NCBI RefSeq assembly: GCF_001894925.1
Contig: NZ_BCXD01000016.1
Span: forward strand, 1 to 64,000
DNA length: 64,000 nucleotides
Direction: 5' to 3'
Source of the DNA: Rhodococcus rhodnii NBRC 100604
GTDB lineage: Bacteria; Actinomycetota; Actinomycetes; Mycobacteriales; Mycobacteriaceae
Shown: positions 26,011 to 35,545 of the stretch, piece after piece
Layout of the letters: every line of letters begins with the position of its first letter
Position numbering within the stretch: position 1 is the first letter of the stretch
Notes under the pieces: model-generated
Databases searched by the model: none
Told to the model about the DNA's origin: nothing
Seen by the model: only the letters and a program-made list of their open reading frames with translations
Position numbers and translations under genes: made by a program

Positions 26011-26934
26011 ATGAGCAACCCCGGCTGGGGTGGTGCGCCGGACGGCGGCATCCCACCCCAGCCGCGGTGCGTGCGGCATCAGGACCGACCCACGGCCCTG
26101 TCCTGCACGCGCTGCGGCCGACCCGCGTGCCCCGACTGCCTCCGCGAGGCGTCCGTGGGCTATCAGTGCGTCGACTGTGTCGCCGAAGGCAACAAGTCGA
26201 TCCGTCAGCCCCGCACGATCGCGGGGGCGACCATGTCCTCGCAGCGCGCGACGCCGCTCGTCACCTACATCCTCATCGCGCTCAATGTCGCCGTGTTCGG
26301 CGTGACGGCCGCTCAGTCGGGCAGCGTCATGAACAACGCCGCCGGCTCGTCGTTGTTCGCGGACTGGGCGCTCGTCCCCGTGATGCTCGCGGCGCCGGGC
26401 GAGTGGATCCGGGTGATCGGCAGCGGATTCCTGCACTTCGGGATCATGCATCTCGCTGTCAACATGCTCGTGTTGTGGATCATCGGCCGCGACGTCGAGG
26501 CCGCGCTCGGCCGTGCGCGCTACCTCTCGGTGTATCTCATCGCGCTGCTCGGCGGCTCGGCATCCGTCGTGTGGTTCCAGTCGCTGATGGCGCCGACCGC
26601 GGGCGCCTCGGGCGCCGTCTACGGCCTCATGGGTGCGCTCGCCGTCATCCTGCTCCGGCTGCGCCGCAGCCCCGGCTCGATCGTCGCCGTCATCGCGCTC
26701 AACATCGTCATCAGCATCTCGGTGCCGGGCATCTCGCTGTTCGGGCACCTCGGCGGTCTCGTCGCGGGTGCGGCGGCGACGGCGGGCCTGCTCTACGTCC
26801 CGCAGTGGCGCAAGGCGACCGGCGACACGGCCGCCAAGCTCGGGTGGGCGGCGGTCGCCGTCGTGGCGATCGTGACGATCGGCCTCATCGCCGCGCGAGC
26901 ACTGCAGCTGCGTCAGCAGTTCGTGATCGGCTGA
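26011..26934 (+). CDS. Rhomboid family intramembrane serine protease with N-terminal zinc-ribbon, 307 aa
   Basis: Residues 20-60 form a B-box-like zinc module with regularly spaced Cys/His (CVRHQ, CTRCG, CPDCL, CVDC). Six membrane helices follow. The active-site serine is Ser200 in GASGAVYGLMG and the catalytic His is His246 in LFGHLGGLVAG, with the HxxxN oxyanion element in FGIMHLAVNML. Similar to M. tuberculosis Rv0110. It follows ppiA by 28 bp, so co-transcription is likely; substrates are unknown. Confidence 0.93.
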   Translation: MSNPGWGGAPDGGIPPQPRCVRHQDRPTALSCTRCGRPACPDCLREASVGYQCVDCVAEGNKSIRQPRTIAGATMSSQRATPLVTYILIALNVAVFGVTAAQSGSVMNNAAGSSLFADWALVPVMLAAPGEWIRVIGSGFLHFGIMHLAVNMLVLWIIGRDVEAALGRARYLSVYLIALLGGSASVVWFQSLMAPTAGASGAVYGLMGALAVILLRLRRSPGSIVAVIALNIVISISVPGISLFGHLGGLVAGAAATAGLLYVPQWRKATGDTAAKLGWAAVAVVAIVTIGLIAARALQLRQQFVIG

Positions 26935-26940
26935 ACGGGA

Positions 26941-27402
26941 TCACTTCTCGTCCGGGACGAGACCGTGCACCGAGAGCGCCTCGAACACGGTCTGCGGGCT
27001 CGTCCCGAGATCCCATCTGCCGAAGATGACGAGCTTCTCGGTGCCGTCGGGCTCGCGGACGTCGAGCTCGAGCATCGGGACGCGCCGGCCGAGCCGCGGG
27101 TACTTCACGAGCCGGATCCGGTCGATGTCGCCGCGCTCGTACACGCGGCGCGCCGACACACGCTGTAGGACGAGCGTGGGTCCCGGCCCGATGGCGAGCC
27201 GCGGTCGCTGCCGCGCCGACAGCGCGGCGTTCACGAACAATCCGAGGGCCGCGAGCCCGATGAGCACCTGGCCCGCCACGTCGAGGCCACCGAACGCCGC
27301 GGCGCCCGCGAGGACGACACCGCCGGCGACGAGCGCGACGACGGCGGCCGTCGGAGTCGACCAGGACACGACCGAGTGAGACCGTTCGGTCGATTCATCC
27401 AC
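26941..27402 (-). CDS. PH-domain membrane protein (Rv0010c-like), 153 aa
   Basis: Two adjacent hydrophobic segments near the N-terminus (VVALVAGGVVLAGAAAF and VLIGLAALGLFVNAAL) are followed by a bacterial PH-like domain with RISARRVYERGDIDRIRLVKYPRLGRR-type strands. This is the layout of the Rv0010c protein found between ppiA and crgA in mycobacteria. The start is GTG 27402. It is convergent with the rhomboid gene (6 bp apart) and downstream of crgA. Function is unknown; it may help organise the division or envelope machinery. Confidence 0.82.
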   Translation of the reverse strand: MDESTERSHSVVSWSTPTAAVVALVAGGVVLAGAAAFGGLDVAGQVLIGLAALGLFVNAALSARQRPRLAIGPGPTLVLQRVSARRVYERGDIDRIRLVKYPRLGRRVPMLELDVREPDGTEKLVIFGRWDLGTSPQTVFEALSVHGLVPDEK

Positions 27403-27416
27403 AGCGTTTCTCCACA
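27395..27416. promoter_or_regulatory. Two DnaA-box-like nonamers
   Basis: TCATCCACA (27395-27403) and TTCTCCACA (27408-27416) each differ by one base from the DnaA box TTATCCACA, are in the same orientation, and start 13 bp apart over the start of the PH-domain gene. They are plausible given the origin-proximal location, but a chance match is possible. Confidence 0.3.
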
Positions 27417-27471
27417 GTGGGGATTAATGACACGGCTGTAATTGACCGGCTCGGTGCGCCATCTGCGCAGG

Positions 27472-27735
27472 TCATCTCCACCGCATCGTCATGACGAGCC
27501 CGACGATCATGAACCCGAACCCGACCAGGAAGTTCCACGGCCCGAGGGCGTTCATGAAGCCGATGTGCTCCGCCGCGAGGTAGTAAACGATGAGCCACGC
27601 GAGTCCGACGAGCATCAGCCCCAGCATCACCGAGACGTAGAGCGTGCTCGACGGCCCCGCCTTCACCTTCACCGGTGTGCGGCTGGCAGGGTTGATCGCG
27701 TAGTCGTTCTTCTTCCGTACCTTCGACTTGGGCAT
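27472..27735 (-). CDS. crgA: Cell division protein CrgA, 87 aa
   Basis: The N-terminus [16 protein letters not shown] and the following [12 protein letters not shown] are diagnostic for CrgA (Rv0011c). Two membrane helices follow ([23 protein letters not shown] and [21 protein letters not shown]). CrgA recruits PBPs and interacts with FtsZ, FtsQ, FtsI and CwsA at the septum and pole. It lies upstream of the PH-domain gene on the same strand and divergent from the DUF881 gene, as in mycobacteria. Confidence 0.96.
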   Translation of the reverse strand: MPKSKVRKKNDYAINPASRTPVKVKAGPSSTLYVSVMLGLMLVGLAWLIVYYLAAEHIGFMNALGPWNFLVGFGFMIVGLVMTMRWR

Positions 27736-27837
27736 GACGTCCTCGCTCGTGCGTGTGTGGGCTGCTCACGGCGGGTAGATTTCGGCTACCCGTGTCCCAT
27801 ATACACGCTATCGGAAGACGACGAGGAGCCGACGACC

Positions 27838-28551
27838 GTGAGTGCACGAGTGACCGGAGGCCGCGCCTGGCGGGTCCTCGCACTCGCGGTGTGCCTGGTC
27901 ACGGGCCTGCTGCTCGCGACGACGCGCGACGTCTCCGAGGGCACCGAGATCCGGGCGGGCGATTCGCCACGGCTGTCGGATCTCGTGCGCAACGCGCAAC
28001 AGCACGCCGACGGCCTCGCCGCACAGCGTGACGAACTCGCCGCCGCGGTGGAGGACGCGCAGGATCGCGCCGCGACCGCCGACACCGACGTCGCCGCGAC
28101 CCTCACCGAGATCGACGCGATCGCCGCCGACGCCGGCCGCACCGAGGTGACCGGGCCGGGCATGACGGTGACCCTCACCGACGCACCCCGCGGCCCCGAC
28201 GGCCGCTACCCGGCCGACGCGTCGCCCAACGACCTCGTCGTCCATCAACAGGACGTCCAGAGCGTGCTCAACGCGCTGTGGGCCGGCGGCGCCGAGGCCA
28301 TCGGCATGCAGGACCAACGGCTCGTCGCGACGTCCGCACCCCGGTGCATCGGCAACACGCTGCTGCTGCACGGCCGCACCTACAGCCCGCCGTACGTCGT
28401 CACCGCGATCGGCGATCCCGAGCGGCTCGGCCAGGCGCTCGACGCCGAGCGTGGCGTCGCGATCTACAAGCAGTACGCCACGCGGTTCGGGCTCGGCTAC
28501 ACCCAGGAGCCGTCGTCGCAGATCACCGTGCCCGCGTACACCGGCGGCTGA
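27838..28551 (+). CDS. DUF881 family extracytoplasmic protein (Rv0012-like), 237 aa
   Basis: GAGGAG lies upstream of GTG 27838. A membrane helix/signal anchor (WRVLALAVCLVTGLLLATT) precedes a coiled coil (QQHADGLAAQRDELAAAVEDAQ) and a globular domain with GPGMTVTLTDAP, NDLVVHQQDVQSVLNALWAGGAEAI and SPPYVVTAIGDP. That order is typical of DUF881/YlxW-YlxX-like proteins. It occupies the Rv0012 position between crgA and trpG. Septum or envelope association is inferred; its biochemistry is unknown. Confidence 0.9.
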   Translation: MSARVTGGRAWRVLALAVCLVTGLLLATTRDVSEGTEIRAGDSPRLSDLVRNAQQHADGLAAQRDELAAAVEDAQDRAATADTDVAATLTEIDAIAADAGRTEVTGPGMTVTLTDAPRGPDGRYPADASPNDLVVHQQDVQSVLNALWAGGAEAIGMQDQRLVATSAPRCIGNTLLLHGRTYSPPYVVTAIGDPERLGQALDAERGVAIYKQYATRFGLGYTQEPSSQITVPAYTGG

Positions 28552-28587
28552 CGCCGTGTCGGTGAGCCGCACCGTTACCCTGGTCCC

Positions 28588-29241
28588 ATGAAGATCCTGG
28601 TCGTCGACAACTACGACAGCTTCGTGTTCAACCTGGTCCAGTTCCTGGGCCAGCTCGGAACGCAGGCCGACGTGTGGCGCAACGACGACGACCGGCTCAC
28701 CGGCCCCGGCGGCATCACCGCCGCCGCCCGCGGCTACGACGGCATCCTGCTCAGCCCCGGCCCCGGCACGCCCGAGCGCGCGGGCGTCACGATGGAACTC
28801 GTCCACGCCGCCGCCGACGAAGCGACGCCGCTGCTCGGCGTGTGCCTCGGGCATCAAGCGATCGGCGCGGCCTTCGGCGGCACCGTCGACCGCGCGCCCG
28901 AACTGCTGCACGGCAAGACCTCGCTCGTCCACCACAAGGGCGAGGGCGTGCTCGCGGGTCTGCCCGATCCGTTCGTCGCGACGCGCTACCACTCGCTCAC
29001 CGTGCTGCCCGAGACGATGCCGGACTCGCTCGAAGTCACCGGCACGACCGACTCGGGCATCGTCATGGGGGTGCGGCACCGCGAACTGCCGATCCACGGC
29101 GTGCAGTTCCACCCCGAGTCCGTCATGACGCAGGGCGGGCACCGCATGCTCGCGAACTGGCTTGCCGTGTGCGGCGAGGCGCCCGACGAGACCCTCGTCC
29201 GCACCCTCGAACGCGAGATGGAGACCGCGCTCGGCGTGTGA
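28588..29241 (+). CDS. trpG: Anthranilate/aminodeoxychorismate synthase glutamine amidotransferase subunit, 217 aa
   Basis: This class I glutamine amidotransferase begins with MKILVVDNYDSFVFNLVQFL and has the oxyanion loop SPGPGTPE. The catalytic triad is Cys86 in GVCLGHQAIG plus His175 and Glu177 in HGVQFHPES. It supplies ammonia from glutamine for anthranilate (TrpE) or aminodeoxychorismate (PabB) synthesis. It sits at the Rv0013 position, where it is usually called trpG but may function as pabA in folate synthesis, since no trpE neighbour is present. Confidence 0.93.
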   Translation: MKILVVDNYDSFVFNLVQFLGQLGTQADVWRNDDDRLTGPGGITAAARGYDGILLSPGPGTPERAGVTMELVHAAADEATPLLGVCLGHQAIGAAFGGTVDRAPELLHGKTSLVHHKGEGVLAGLPDPFVATRYHSLTVLPETMPDSLEVTGTTDSGIVMGVRHRELPIHGVQFHPESVMTQGGHRMLANWLAVCGEAPDETLVRTLEREMETALGV

Positions 29242-29245
29242 GGCG

Positions 29246-29641
29246 TCAGCCCGGCTGCAGGACGGCGCGATCGCCCAACTCGTACGAGACCGTGAAGACG
29301 CGGCGCGTCAGCCGCCACCCGCCGGGTGAGCGGACCCAGCGGTCGTCGTATTCGCCGAAACACTCGTAGACGGCGTCGCCGTCCGCCGCGACGTGATGCA
29401 CGCGGCCGTACGTGAGCGAACGCGCGGTGTCGCCGTCGATCTCGATGCGATGGTTCCCGAGCAGATGCTGCGACGGCCCGCACCCGCCGAGATGCGCGCG
29501 AACGACGGCGACGATCGCGTCGCGTCCCGACGCGCTGTAGCCCTCGGCGTCGTCGGTGAACGACGCGCCCAGTGCCTCCCAGTCCCGGCGGTCGAGTGCC
29601 GACGCCACCTCGGCCAGTGCCTCCACGATCTCCTCGCGCAT
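29246..29641 (-). CDS. SnoaL-like/NTF2-fold protein, 131 aa
   Basis: A small alpha+beta fold protein: helical MREEIVEALAEVASALDRRDWEALGASFTDDAEGY, then AIVAVVRAHLGG and strands ending YDDRWVRSPGGWRLTRRVFTV. The ALDRRDWEALxxxFTDDAE and W-RLTRR ending are typical of the SnoaL_4/NTF2-like superfamily, which includes dehydratases, cyclases and binding proteins. The substrate cannot be inferred. It is convergent with trpG (5 bp) and is not part of the conserved mycobacterial gene order, so it belongs to an insertion before pknB. Confidence 0.8.
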   Translation of the reverse strand: MREEIVEALAEVASALDRRDWEALGASFTDDAEGYSASGRDAIVAVVRAHLGGCGPSQHLLGNHRIEIDGDTARSLTYGRVHHVAADGDAVYECFGEYDDRWVRSPGGWRLTRRVFTVSYELGDRAVLQPG

Positions 29642-29714
29642 GCATCAGGGATAGCACCGCGGGACCCACTGTGCGGACGGCGTTCCCGCTCAGTGGATTT
29701 CGTGCGTGCGCTCG

Positions 29715-31487
29715 TCACAACCCCCGTGCGATCACGGCTTCGGTGACGCGGTCGTCGATCGACGACACCGGATTCTCGCGGCCCACCCACGGATCGCCGC
29801 CGAAGTACGTCGCGAAGATCTTCTCGGCGGTGCGCGTCGCGAGCGCCTGCGTCGTCAGCGTCGGATTCGGCCCGCCCACGCCGTTCGCGAGCGCCGAGTT
29901 GTCGGCGATGTACAGCCGCTTGACCCACCGCGCCTGCGCATCCGAGTCGAGGACCGAATCACGCTCGCTCTCACCCATCCGCATGCTCGACTGCGAGTGC
30001 AGGATCAGCGGCGGCCAGTCGCAGCGGTGCACCGACTTCGCGCCCGCGGCCCGCAGCAACTCGACGGCGCGCTCGGTGCAGTACTCGCGATTGCGCCGCG
30101 TGCGCGCCGAGCGGTTCCGGTGTCGCACCGTCACTCTCGGCGCCAGACCGTGCTCGTCGGGCGGCAAGATGCCCGGCACCGTCACGCGATTCTCGGGTTC
30201 GACGTCGTCGTCGGCGATGACGAGCGCGCTCAGCGTCCGGTTCGCGTCGTCGAGCGTCTCGAGCAGATCGAGTCCGACGAGCCGCCCGTACGTGTCGGCG
30301 CCACGCCCGTCCACGACGCTGCCGCCGCGCCCGTACCCCGAGATGCCCGAGTCGGAGAAGTTCAGCGCGTACGCCTGCAGAGCCGGCGGCAGGCAGATCT
30401 GCTCGATGCCGCCGTACCCCGGATAGTCCACGCGCGCATTCGAACCGGCGCCCTTCGTCTGCCCCGTGTACTCGTCGAACACCCCGAACACGCCGTCCAT
30501 GTGGTGATCGGTGAGACCGCGTCCCACCCAGTCGTTCGGGTTCGGCAGCAGCGACTGGAACCACAACCGCGGCGACTCGACACACCCCGCCGCCAGGACG
30601 ACGACCGCCGCCGTCTCCTCGTGGATCGCGCCGTCCGACGTCCGGAACCGGACGCCGTGCGCCGTCGTCTCGCCGTGGACGTCGTGCGCGAGGATCTTCG
30701 TCACGAAGGCGTCGGCGATCAGCCGCGCGGGCCGCCCGCCCTGCGCCCACACATCGGCCGTGAGCATCATCGGGACGTACGAGTTGTCGGTCGAACGGCG
30801 CGCCTTGAGGTTGCGCGGCGCGCCCTTCGGGAGGTAACAGCCCTGGTAGCAGTGCCCGCACATCGTGCAGCCGGTCGCCTGCGGATGATGCAGCTGCGCC
30901 GGATCGCTCGTGCGGCCCGCCGTCCCGCCCGGCTGCAGGATCGAGTTCTGCTGCGCGCGATGCGCGGGCTCGGTGATGTCGAGCGAGGTCTGATGCGCCA
31001 GCCCCATCGCCGCCGCCCCGCGCAGGAACACCTCCTCCTTCGTTCCCATCGGAGCCGTCTGGACGGGCAGCGTCGTCTCGCACCACTCGTAGTACCGGCG
31101 CAGCTCGTCGTAGCCGAACGGGAACAGATGTGCGGTGTCGTACATGTCGCGGTCGGCGCCGTCGTACCCCGCGAAGACGCCCGGCGCCGCGCGCGGGCAG
31201 TTGCCGAAGTAGTGCAACGTCGTGCCGCCGACGCCGCTCACCTGCCACACGAACGAACTCTGCGGCAGATCGCGCAGCCACGGCGCCTGGCCGCGATCAC
31301 CCGGGCCGACCCGCAGGAACCCGGTGATCGGGTTGTTCGCGTCGTCCTCGAAATGGGTCCACTCGTTCTCGGGGTCCGCGAATCGCGGCCCCGCCTCGAG
31401 GACGAGCACGTCCAGCCCGCGTGCGGCCAGCTCCTTCGCGACGACGGGGCCACCCCCACCGGCGCCGATGACGATCACGTCGGTCAT
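29715..31487 (-). CDS. GMC-family FAD-dependent oxidoreductase, 590 aa
   Basis: The N-terminal Rossmann FAD site reads VIVIGAGGGGPVVAKELAARG followed by VLEAG. The GMC signature region is WQVSGVGGTTLHYFGNCPR, and the TGCTMCGHCYQGCYLPKGA cluster of cysteines is the type seen in membrane or iron-sulfur-linked gluconate/alcohol dehydrogenases. The C-terminal LILHSQSSMRMG and NGVGGPNPTLTTQALATRTAE contain the active-site His/Asn region. With the adjacent Tat-exported subunit it resembles gluconate-2-dehydrogenase-like or sterol/alcohol oxidases. The substrate is unknown. It probably passes electrons onward rather than to oxygen, given the partner subunit. Confidence 0.88.
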   Translation of the reverse strand: MTDVIVIGAGGGGPVVAKELAARGLDVLVLEAGPRFADPENEWTHFEDDANNPITGFLRVGPGDRGQAPWLRDLPQSSFVWQVSGVGGTTLHYFGNCPRAAPGVFAGYDGADRDMYDTAHLFPFGYDELRRYYEWCETTLPVQTAPMGTKEEVFLRGAAAMGLAHQTSLDITEPAHRAQQNSILQPGGTAGRTSDPAQLHHPQATGCTMCGHCYQGCYLPKGAPRNLKARRSTDNSYVPMMLTADVWAQGGRPARLIADAFVTKILAHDVHGETTAHGVRFRTSDGAIHEETAAVVVLAAGCVESPRLWFQSLLPNPNDWVGRGLTDHHMDGVFGVFDEYTGQTKGAGSNARVDYPGYGGIEQICLPPALQAYALNFSDSGISGYGRGGSVVDGRGADTYGRLVGLDLLETLDDANRTLSALVIADDDVEPENRVTVPGILPPDEHGLAPRVTVRHRNRSARTRRNREYCTERAVELLRAAGAKSVHRCDWPPLILHSQSSMRMGESERDSVLDSDAQARWVKRLYIADNSALANGVGGPNPTLTTQALATRTAEKIFATYFGGDPWVGRENPVSSIDDRVTEAVIARGL

Positions 31488-31499
31488 GGTGTCTCCTGT

Positions 31500-32240
31500 T
31501 CAGCCTGCGTCGTCCACGCCGCGGTAGTAGCCGCGGAACTCGTCCCACCCGTCCGAGACGCCTTCGTACCGGCTCAGCTCCCAGCCCGCGGGCCGTCCGG
31601 TGAGCGTCCGCGTCCGCCGGTCGAAGGCGGACACCTCGGAGTACGCCGCGAACGCGGCGAGCGTCGGGATCGCGTTGGTCGCGAACTTCAGCGGCAGACC
31701 GGGCAGCAGCGGATCGACATCGAGCAGCTCGAAGACGTGCGCCTTCGCGGCGTGCGAGAGATTCGCGAACGGCGCTGCGAACGGGCCGTGCACCGACGCA
31801 CCGTCCATCGTCACCGTGAAGAGATTGATCAGCGCACTGATCGCCGCCGCGCCCGGCAGCGTGATCCCGAACGCCGGACCGAGCAGCGGGAACGGTACAG
31901 CGGCGTCGAACGTCCGCTCGAGCGACGCGCACGCACCCGGTGTCGCGCCACCCGGTCGATCCGTCGCGACACCCTGGTGCCGCGACCACGCGTCGTCACC
32001 CGGGACGACGAACGCGAGAATGCCGGCCGTCGTGTCGCGCACCGGCGGCAGCGGCATCTCGGCCGACTGTGCCGCGGCGGTGGGCGCGAACCGTGAGCCG
32101 ACGCCCGCGAGCAGCAGGCCCGTGACGCCCACGCTCGTCAGGAAGCGTCGCCGTGTGACCTCGGCCGTCGGTCGTTCCACCACCGCAACCCCTCGTGCCG
32201 TGCCACGTCCACCGTGACCGTCGTCATGTGACGCGGACAC
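31500..32240 (-). CDS. Twin-arginine exported small subunit (gluconate 2-dehydrogenase subunit 3-like), 246 aa
   Basis: A Tat signal peptide is present: TRRRFLTSVGVTGLLLAGVGSRFAP. The mature domain is helical (LEALINLFTVTMDG-like and VFELLDVDPLLPGLPLKFATNAIPTLAAFAAYSEV), matching DUF5987/gluconate 2-dehydrogenase subunit 3-type partners of GMC dehydrogenases. It is encoded 12 bp upstream of the GMC gene on the same strand, so the two form an operon. The oxidoreductase has no clear signal of its own and may be co-exported with this subunit by hitch-hiking. Confidence 0.75.
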   Translation of the reverse strand: MSASHDDGHGGRGTARGVAVVERPTAEVTRRRFLTSVGVTGLLLAGVGSRFAPTAAAQSAEMPLPPVRDTTAGILAFVVPGDDAWSRHQGVATDRPGGATPGACASLERTFDAAVPFPLLGPAFGITLPGAAAISALINLFTVTMDGASVHGPFAAPFANLSHAAKAHVFELLDVDPLLPGLPLKFATNAIPTLAAFAAYSEVSAFDRRTRTLTGRPAGWELSRYEGVSDGWDEFRGYYRGVDDAG

Positions 32241-32320
32241 TACGGGGGTGTGTCACACTCGACGATTCCGACACACCGGACGGTACAGATGTTGGGCTGG
32301 ACGTGGCGCCGAGGCCCCAC

Positions 32321-34177
32321 TCAGCGCGGAATGCCCAGCTGACCGACGTTCACCGAGATCGTCGCGTCACGCGAGACCTCCGACCCCGGCGGCTGCTGCT
32401 GCGAGAGCACCTTGCCGACCATGTCGGGATCGAGCGTCGACGTCTGCGACTGCTGCAACTGCTGCGACGTCCCCGTCCAGCCGGACTGGCGGAGCGTGGC
32501 GAGCGCCTGCGACACCGTCTGGTTCGTCAGATCCGGCATCGGGATGTTGCTGCCCGTCGAGACCCGCAACTCGACCGTCGAGTTGCTGTCCGCCGACGTT
32601 CCGCCGGGCGGGTTCATCGACACGACGGTCCCGCGAGGCTGGCCGGAGTCGACGGTCGACACGTCCACCTCGAACCCGGCGCCCTCGACGTTCGCGCGTG
32701 CGACGTCCTCCTGCTGGCCCGTGACGTCCGGGACGCGGATCTGCTCGGGACCGGAGCCCACCGTGATCTTCACGGGGCTGCCCGACGCGATGCTCGCCGC
32801 GGGGGACGGATCCTGATCGATCACCTTGTCGACGTCCTCGCGGCTCGACGGACCCTCCTCGACGTCGCGGTCGAGGGTGAGCCCGACGTCCGCGAGTGCT
32901 CGCTGAGCCTCGTCGGCCGTCATGCCCGTCAACTGCGGCACGTCGACCTGCGCGGGACCGCTCGACACCTCGAGCGTCACGGTGCTGCCCTCGTCGACGG
33001 CGGCACCACCGACGGGCCGCGTGCCGACGATATTGCCCTCGGCGACCACCGGATCGGGTTTGACCTGGCGCGTGACCCGGAGCCCCGCGTTCTGCAGCGT
33101 CGTCTCGGCCTCATCGGCCGCGAGATTCGTGACGTCCGGGACCTCCGTGCGGCCCGGTGCGCTGTACACGCTGGCGAGGAAGAACCCGACGATCGCGACG
33201 ACCGCGATCCCCGCGAGGCTCAGCAGCGCGATCTTCCACCGCTTGCCGCCGCCCCGCGCCGGACGATCGTCGTCGCCGACGGCGCCGATGATCGTCGTGA
33301 TGTCGTCGTCGTTCATCACCATCGGCGCGCTCGGACGCTGACCGCCCAGCACGCGCACGAGGTCGCTGCGCATGTCCGCCGCCGACTGGTAGCGGTTGGC
33401 GGGGTTCTTGCTCATCGCCTTGAGGATGATCGAATCGAGCTCGCGCGGAATGTCCGGATTCAGCGTCGACGGCAGCCGCGGATCCTCGCGCACGTGCTGC
33501 ACCGCCACCGCGACGGGCGAATCGCCCGAGAACGGCGGCTCACCCGTGAGCACCTCGAACAGCACACAACCGAGCGAGTACACGTCCGAACGCGCGTCCA
33601 CCTGCTCCCCGCGCGCCTGCTCCGGCGACAGGTACTGCGCCGTTCCGATCACGGCAGCCGTCTGCGTCATCGACTGCGACGCATCCGAGATCGCGCGCGC
33701 GATGCCGAAGTCCATGACCTTCACGGCGCCGTTCCGCGTGATCATCACGTTGGCGGGCTTGACGTCGCGATGCACGATGCCGTTGCGGTGCGAGAAGTCC
33801 AGGGCCGCGCAGACGTCGGAGACGACCTCCATCGCGCGGCGCGGCGTGAGCGGACCCGACGTGCGGACGATGTCGCGCAGCGTGTCGCCCTCGACGTACT
33901 CCATGACGATGTACGGCAGCGGACCCGCCTCGGTCTCCGCCTCGCCCGTGTCGTAGACGGCGACGATCGCCGGATGATTCAGCGCAGCAGCGTTCTGAGC
34001 CTCCCGGCGGAACCGCAGATAGAACGTGGGATCGCGCGCGAGATCGGCGCGCAGCACCTTGATCGCGACATCGCGACTGAGGCGGACGTCCCGCGCGAGA
34101 TGGACCTCCGACATACCGCCGAACCCGAGGATCTCTCCCAGCTCGTAACGGGACGAGAGGTTGCGCGGTGTCGTCAT
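32321..34177 (-). CDS. pknB: Serine/threonine protein kinase PknB with four PASTA repeats, 618 aa
   Basis: Kinase domain residues 11-275 have GFGGMSEV glycine loop, catalytic Lys40, HRDVKPAN (Asp138), DFG (Asp156) and activation-loop Thr171 and Thr173, all at the same numbers as M. tuberculosis PknB. A Gly-rich juxtamembrane region and a membrane helix (about 328-350, [21 protein letters not shown]) precede four PASTA repeats (each beginning like EVPDVTNL) that bind muropeptides or lipid II outside. Start ATG 34177 overlaps the pknA stop. It controls peptidoglycan synthesis, division and growth together with PknA and PstP. Confidence 0.98.
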   Translation of the reverse strand: MTTPRNLSSRYELGEILGFGGMSEVHLARDVRLSRDVAIKVLRADLARDPTFYLRFRREAQNAAALNHPAIVAVYDTGEAETEAGPLPYIVMEYVEGDTLRDIVRTSGPLTPRRAMEVVSDVCAALDFSHRNGIVHRDVKPANVMITRNGAVKVMDFGIARAISDASQSMTQTAAVIGTAQYLSPEQARGEQVDARSDVYSLGCVLFEVLTGEPPFSGDSPVAVAVQHVREDPRLPSTLNPDIPRELDSIILKAMSKNPANRYQSAADMRSDLVRVLGGQRPSAPMVMNDDDITTIIGAVGDDDRPARGGGKRWKIALLSLAGIAVVAIVGFFLASVYSAPGRTEVPDVTNLAADEAETTLQNAGLRVTRQVKPDPVVAEGNIVGTRPVGGAAVDEGSTVTLEVSSGPAQVDVPQLTGMTADEAQRALADVGLTLDRDVEEGPSSREDVDKVIDQDPSPAASIASGSPVKITVGSGPEQIRVPDVTGQQEDVARANVEGAGFEVDVSTVDSGQPRGTVVSMNPPGGTSADSNSTVELRVSTGSNIPMPDLTNQTVSQALATLRQSGWTGTSQQLQQSQTSTLDPDMVGKVLSQQQPPGSEVSRDATISVNVGQLGIPR

Positions 34178-35544
34178 TGCTGTCCTTGCGGGTTCGCGGG
34201 GATCTGCTCCTCCGGCGGGGTCGTCTCTTCGGTTGTCGTCTGCTCGGCCGTCGTCGTGACGGGCGGCTCCGTCGTCGTCGTGGTGACGGGCGGCTCCGTC
34301 GTCGTCGTGGTGACGGGCGGCGGTGTCGTCGTGACGGGCGGCGGTGCCTGCGTCGTCGGCGGCGGTTCGTACGTTGTGGTGAACGTCGTCGTCGGTGCGG
34401 TCGTGAGCGTACGCAGCGTGGACGTCGTCGGCGCCGGAGCGGGGTCGTCGTCGCCTCCGCCGCCGAGCAGCAGCAGCCCACCGGCGATGAGTACCGCCAG
34501 CAGCAGCAGCCCGCCGGCGGCCCACGCGACGGCCTTCTGCCCGCTCGTGAGGCCCTTCTTCCCGGGCTCGTCGCCGAATCCCGCGGTGTCGGCGGCCGCG
34601 TAGGTCTGCTGCGTCGGCGGGATCGCGCGCGTGCGGTCCGTCGGCGGGGGTGGCGGCGGCGCGATGACGCGGGTCGTGCGGTCGGACACCGTCCCCGGCT
34701 GGGGCGGATAGCGTCCGGCGCGCACGGCGGCGACGGCGTCGGCGAACTCGCCGCCCGTCGCGTACCGCGACTCCGGTTCCTTCGACATCGTGATCTCGAT
34801 GAGCTCGCGGATGTTCGGTGCGAGCCCGGCCGGCAGCGGTGGCGGTGTCTCCCGCACGTGCTTCATCGCGACGGTCAGCGCGCCGTCACCGGTGAACGGC
34901 CGGGTGCCCGAGAGCGCCTCGTAGCCGACCACGCCGAGCGAGTACACGTCGCTCGACGACGTCGCGTCCTGCCCCATCGCCTGCTCGGGCGCGATGTACT
35001 GCGCCGTTCCCATCACCATGCCGGTGCGGGTCACGGGCGACGCGTCGATCGCCTTCGCGATCCCGAAGTCGGTGATCTTCACCTGGCCCTGCGGAGTGAT
35101 GAGGATGTTGCCGGGCTTGACGTCGCGGTGCACGACGCCCGCCTCGTGCGCGACCTGCAGCGCACGGCCCGTCTGCTCGAGCATGTCGAGCGCGTACGGG
35201 ACCGCCAGCCGTCCGACACGCGAGAGCACCGTGTTGAGCGGTTCCCCGCTCACGAGCTCCATGACGAGGTACGCCGTCGAGTCGCCCGACGCGTCGCTGG
35301 TCTCGCCGTAGTCGTAGATCCCGGCGATCCCGGGATGATTGAGCCGCGCGGTCGTCCGGGCCTCGGTGCGGAACCGCTCCAGGAACTCCGGGTCGGTCGA
35401 GAACTCGGACTTGAGCACCTTGACGGCGACGCGTCGTCCCAGCCGGGTGTCGTCCGCCTCCCACACCTGACCCATGCCGCCGGTCGCGATGAGCCGGATC
35501 AGCCGGTATCGGTCGGCGATCAGGGCGCCGTTCTGAAGAGCCAT
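34174..35544 (-). CDS. pknA: Serine/threonine protein kinase PknA, 456 aa
   Basis: The kinase domain (13-270) has ATGGMGQVW, Lys42, HRDVKPGN and DFG, with [22 protein letters not shown] as activation loop. A proline-rich linker and one membrane helix ([21 protein letters not shown]) are followed by a Thr/Pro-rich extracellular tail of about 85 residues instead of PASTA repeats. The start is ATG 35544, one base after the pbpA stop, with GGAAGG upstream. It is in the operon pstP-rodA-pbpA-pknA-pknB. PknA phosphorylates PknB and division proteins such as FtsZ and Wag31 in relatives. Confidence 0.97.
   Translation of the reverse strand: MALQNGALIADRYRLIRLIATGGMGQVWEADDTRLGRRVAVKVLKSEFSTDPEFLERFRTEARTTARLNHPGIAGIYDYGETSDASGDSTAYLVMELVSGEPLNTVLSRVGRLAVPYALDMLEQTGRALQVAHEAGVVHRDVKPGNILITPQGQVKITDFGIAKAIDASPVTRTGMVMGTAQYIAPEQAMGQDATSSSDVYSLGVVGYEALSGTRPFTGDGALTVAMKHVRETPPPLPAGLAPNIRELIEITMSKEPESRYATGGEFADAVAAVRAGRYPPQPGTVSDRTTRVIAPPPPPPTDRTRAIPPTQQTYAAADTAGFGDEPGKKGLTSGQKAVAWAAGGLLLLAVLIAGGLLLLGGGGDDDPAPAPTTSTLRTLTTAPTTTFTTTYEPPPTTQAPPPVTTTPPPVTTTTTEPPVTTTTTEPPVTTTAEQTTTEETTPPEEQIPANPQGQQ
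34256..34345 (-). repeat. Tandem 27-bp repeat in the pknA tail
   Basis: Units beginning GTGACGGGCGGCTCC occur at 34256 and 34283, with shortened forms at 34310 and 34331. They encode repeats of PPVTTTTTE in the extracellular tail of PknA, a region prone to length variation and possible O-mannosylation. Confidence 0.7.
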
Positions 35545-35545
35545 G

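Noticed and set aside
28588-29241. Full trp or pab operon
   Set aside because: No trpE or pabB partner is adjacent; the amidotransferase stands alone as in mycobacteria.
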